From: Mycobacterium europaeum
GTDB lineage: Bacteria > Actinomycetota > Actinomycetes > Mycobacteriales > Mycobacteriaceae
Reading direction: 5' to 3'
Assembly (NCBI RefSeq): GCF_002102155.1
Contig: NZ_LQOU01000040.1
Coordinates: 44,033-108,032, forward strand
DNA length: 64,000 bases
Part shown: in pieces, positions 61,859 through 64,000 of the stretch
Layout of the letters: each line of letters begins with the position of its first letter
Position numbering within the stretch: the first letter of the stretch is position 1
Made by a program: the position numbers and the translations under genes
Notes under the pieces: generated by a model
What the model saw: only the letters and a program-made list of their open reading frames with translations
Databases searched by the model: none
What the model was told of the DNA's origin: nothing

Positions 61859-64000
61859 TCAGCGCTTCAGCCGGATGTGCCACCGGACGAAGCCGGTGTA
61901 GGCGGCGGACAGGAACGCCAGCATGGCCATGTCGAACACGAAGATGTGCTTCGAGTGCTGCCAGATCGGGTCGTTGGTCGGGATCTGTTTCACCTTCACC
62001 AGCGACGGAAAGTCGATCGAGGAGGCGCCCGCGGCGTAACCCCAGCGGGCGGGCGTCAGCCAGGCGAGCTCCTCGAGGCCGAAGCGCTGATAGACCGGGA
62101 TCATGCCGCTGGAGAACACCAGCTGCGACATGATCGACACCACGAGCAGCGGCATGATCTGCTCGTTGGACTGCGCCAGGGCGGACAGCAACAGGCCCAG
62201 CATCGCCGACGCCACACAGGTTCCGGCGACGGTGACGAACAGCGAGAACGTGGAGTTGTCGAAGAACGGGGGGTGTGCCGTCGGCGCACCCTTGCCCAGC
62301 CGCACGATGATGGTCGCCACCGCCGCCTGGCCCGTGGCGAAGACGCAGAACACCGCGATCTTGGCCAGCAGATAGGCGGTGGTGGACAGGCCGACGGCCT
62401 GCTCGCGCCGGAAGATCGGGCGCTCGCCGATCAGGTCCCGGATGGTCAGCGCGGTCCCCATGAAGACGGCGCCGATGTTCAACAGCACCATGATGTACTG
62501 CGGCTGCGTGGGCGCGGGACCGAGCGGGTCGGCCGGGCCGAGGCCGGGGTGGGGACCCTTCACGGTCAGCGACAACGCGCCGATGAGGAACGGCAGGACT
62601 GCGAGGAAGACCGTGTAGCCCCGGTCGGACACGACCAGGCGAACCTGGCGGCGCGCGATCGTGGACAGCTGCTTCCAGATGTCGGTCCTCGGGGGCTCGC
62701 CCAGGTCGGCCGGGCTTTGCGGCGACGGCGGCTTGGACGCTTGCTGGTTGCGCTCCTGGAAGCGGCGGTTGGCCTCGTCGGGATCGGCGCCCACCTTGGC
62801 GAAGATGTCGGCCCAGTTGCGGGTGCCCATGGCCGCCTCGACCTGGTCGGGTGGCCCGCAGAACGCGGTCTTGCCGCCGGGTGCGACCAGCAGGATCTGG
62901 TCGCAGACGTCCAGGTAGGACACCGAGTGCGTCACCACCAGCACCACACGGCCGGCGTCGGCGAGCTGGCGCAGCATCAGCATGACCTGACGGTCCAGCG
63001 CCGGGTCCAGGCCGGAAGTCGGCTCGTCGAGCAGCAGCAGCGACGGCTGGGTGAGCAGCTCCAGGGCCACCGAGGCGCGCTTGCGCTGCCCGCCCGACAG
63101 CTTGTCCACCCGGGTCTCGGCGTGCTTGGTCATGTCCAGTTCTTCGAGCACCTGGGCGACGATCTGAGCCCGCTCGGCTTTGCTGGTGTCGGGCGGCAGC
63201 CGCAGCTCGGCGGCGTAGTTCAGGGCCTGGTTGACGGTCAGCTGGCGGTGCACGACGTCGTCCTGCGGGACCATCCCGATCCTGCTGCGCATCGACGCGT
63301 ATTCGGCGTGGATGTCGTGGCCCTCGAACGTCACCGAGCCCGACGTGGGGCTGGTGTAGCCCACGATCAGCCGCGACAGCGTGGTCTTGCCGGCGCCCGA
63401 ACCGCCGATGATGGCCGTCAGCGTGCCGGGCCGGGCGGTCAGCGAGATGTGGTCGATCAGCTGCTTTCCGTGGTCCACGGTGAAGCAGACGGAGTTGACT
63501 TCCAGGCCGCCGGTGCGCGTCGCCGCCTCGGTGCGGCGGAGCAGCTCGCCGCGGGTGAACACCAGGTCGACGTTGCCGATGGTGACCAGGTCGCCCTCGG
63601 TCAGCACCGCGGACCCCACCCGCACGCCGTTGACGAAGGTGCCGTTGACGCTGTGGGCGTCGCGGATCTCGGTGCCCAGCGGCGTCTGGATCAAGAACGC
63701 GTGATGGCGGGAGGCGAGGACGTCCTGGATGACGACGTCGTTGTCGGTGGCGCGGCCGATCGTCAGGGCGCCGGAGGGCTTGTGCAGCGCCCCGGACCGC
63801 GACGGCCTGAGCGCCTGGAACATCTTGGTCGCCAGGTTCGCCACCTCGGGGCCCCTGGCGGCGCCGGGCGACATCTCGGTGTGCGGGGATGCCTGCGCGG
63901 GCGGCTGGAAACTCAGCGGCGGCGGCGGCGGGGCGGGCGTCACCGTCACGGTCTGGGTCTCCGTTGCTGTCGGGGGCGGCGGTTCGGTCGTGGGCGGTGG
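61859..64000 (-). CDS. FHA-domain ABC exporter, Rv1747-like (paralogue 2, 5' end outside window)
   Basis: The frame is open to the last base of the window (the GTG at 63949 is internal, preceded in frame by PPPTTEPPPP). The visible 713 residues start with a Pro/Thr-rich linker, then one FHA domain (GRATDNDVVI, SRHHAFL, SVNGTFVNG), the ABC domain (GGSGAGKTTL, LSGGQRKR, LLLLDEPTSGLDP) and a membrane domain ending TGFVRWHIRLKR. A first FHA domain upstream is likely but not visible. It differs from its neighbour (59313) mostly in the linker and membrane parts and probably forms an operon with it. Confidence 0.9.
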   Translation of the reverse strand, partial: PPPTTEPPPPTATETQTVTVTPAPPPPPLSFQPPAQASPHTEMSPGAARGPEVANLATKMFQALRPSRSGALHKPSGALTIGRATDNDVVIQDVLASRHHAFLIQTPLGTEIRDAHSVNGTFVNGVRVGSAVLTEGDLVTIGNVDLVFTRGELLRRTEAATRTGGLEVNSVCFTVDHGKQLIDHISLTARPGTLTAIIGGSGAGKTTLSRLIVGYTSPTSGSVTFEGHDIHAEYASMRSRIGMVPQDDVVHRQLTVNQALNYAAELRLPPDTSKAERAQIVAQVLEELDMTKHAETRVDKLSGGQRKRASVALELLTQPSLLLLDEPTSGLDPALDRQVMLMLRQLADAGRVVLVVTHSVSYLDVCDQILLVAPGGKTAFCGPPDQVEAAMGTRNWADIFAKVGADPDEANRRFQERNQQASKPPSPQSPADLGEPPRTDIWKQLSTIARRQVRLVVSDRGYTVFLAVLPFLIGALSLTVKGPHPGLGPADPLGPAPTQPQYIMVLLNIGAVFMGTALTIRDLIGERPIFRREQAVGLSTTAYLLAKIAVFCVFATGQAAVATIIVRLGKGAPTAHPPFFDNSTFSLFVTVAGTCVASAMLGLLLSALAQSNEQIMPLLVVSIMSQLVFSSGMIPVYQRFGLEELAWLTPARWGYAAGASSIDFPSLVKVKQIPTNDPIWQHSKHIFVFDMAMLAFLSAAYTGFVRWHIRLKR

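Overview
The window is a high-GC chromosome segment from a slow-growing, non-tuberculosis Mycobacterium, probably of the M. avium complex type. Most genes can be matched from memory to M. tuberculosis H37Rv genes in the order tsaE-tsaB-rimI-tsaD-groES-groEL1-whiB3-Rv3415c-sigD-rsdA-Rv3412-guaB2-guaB3-choD-Rv3406-Rv3405c-Rv3401-Rv3400-guaA-imuA'-imuB-iunH-cmaA1-acrA1-lpqD-htdY-otsB2-Rv3371-dnaE2-Rv3368c-Rv3366-Rv3365c..mfpA. Species assignment is an inference; no database search was possible.

Layout. 1-5396: end of an alpha/beta hydrolase, the t6A/RimI operon (tsaE, tsaB, rimI, tsaD, all with 4-8 nt overlaps), then CIRCE-controlled groES-groEL1 and a strong terminator. 5.3-19.4 kb: an inserted block of about 14 kb between groEL1 and whiB3, with stress or dormancy style genes: a DesA3-like desaturase, a DevS-like GAF kinase whose phosphoacceptor His is Gln, a ribosome hibernation factor, a GT4/(alpha-alpha) barrel/GH130 sugar operon, two GAF/ANTAR-type proteins, a STAS protein and a lipase-acyl-CoA ligase fusion. 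The right edge of the block carries a frameshifted relic of the groEL1 3' end together with a degenerate copy of its terminator, so the block sits in the 3' end of groEL1, the place where phage Bxb1 integrates. 19.5-25 kb: membrane proteins, a SodC-like lipoprotein that has lost copper ligands, whiB3, a TPR-like protein, sigD with its anti-sigma rsdA, and a DUF5319 gene. 25-36 kb: guanine nucleotide synthesis (guaB2, guaB3, guaA) interleaved with choD, a TetR-controlled alkylsulfatase and a GH65 phosphorylase/beta-phosphoglucomutase pair. 36-48.5 kb: SOS mutasome genes imuA'-imuB, a nucleosidase, a cyclopropane mycolic acid synthase, a fatty acyl-CoA reductase, lpqD, htdY, otsB2 and a triacylglycerol synthase. 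48.6-64 kb: SOS-controlled dnaE2, small enzymes, a complete conservon (NIT-type kinase, roadblock, DUF742, GTPase) running into mfpA, then two tandem opposite-strand FHA-ABC exporters of the Rv1747 type, the second cut by the window end.

Most notable finding: three transcription units inside the inserted block (7711, 13791, 15772) are preceded by related leaders of 123-128 nt. Each has a GGTGTAG motif, two small helices that keep pairing although the bases change, and a third helix of the form GGTGA...TCACC that ends exactly at the base before the start codon. This looks like a repeated cis-acting RNA that links the kinase, STAS/lipase and sugar-phosphorylase units into one regulon. I do not recognise it as a known family.

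How the genes work together: the backbone is housekeeping (translation fidelity, chaperonins, purines, mutagenic repair, envelope lipids). The inserted block looks like a stress or dormancy module with its own RNA-level control.
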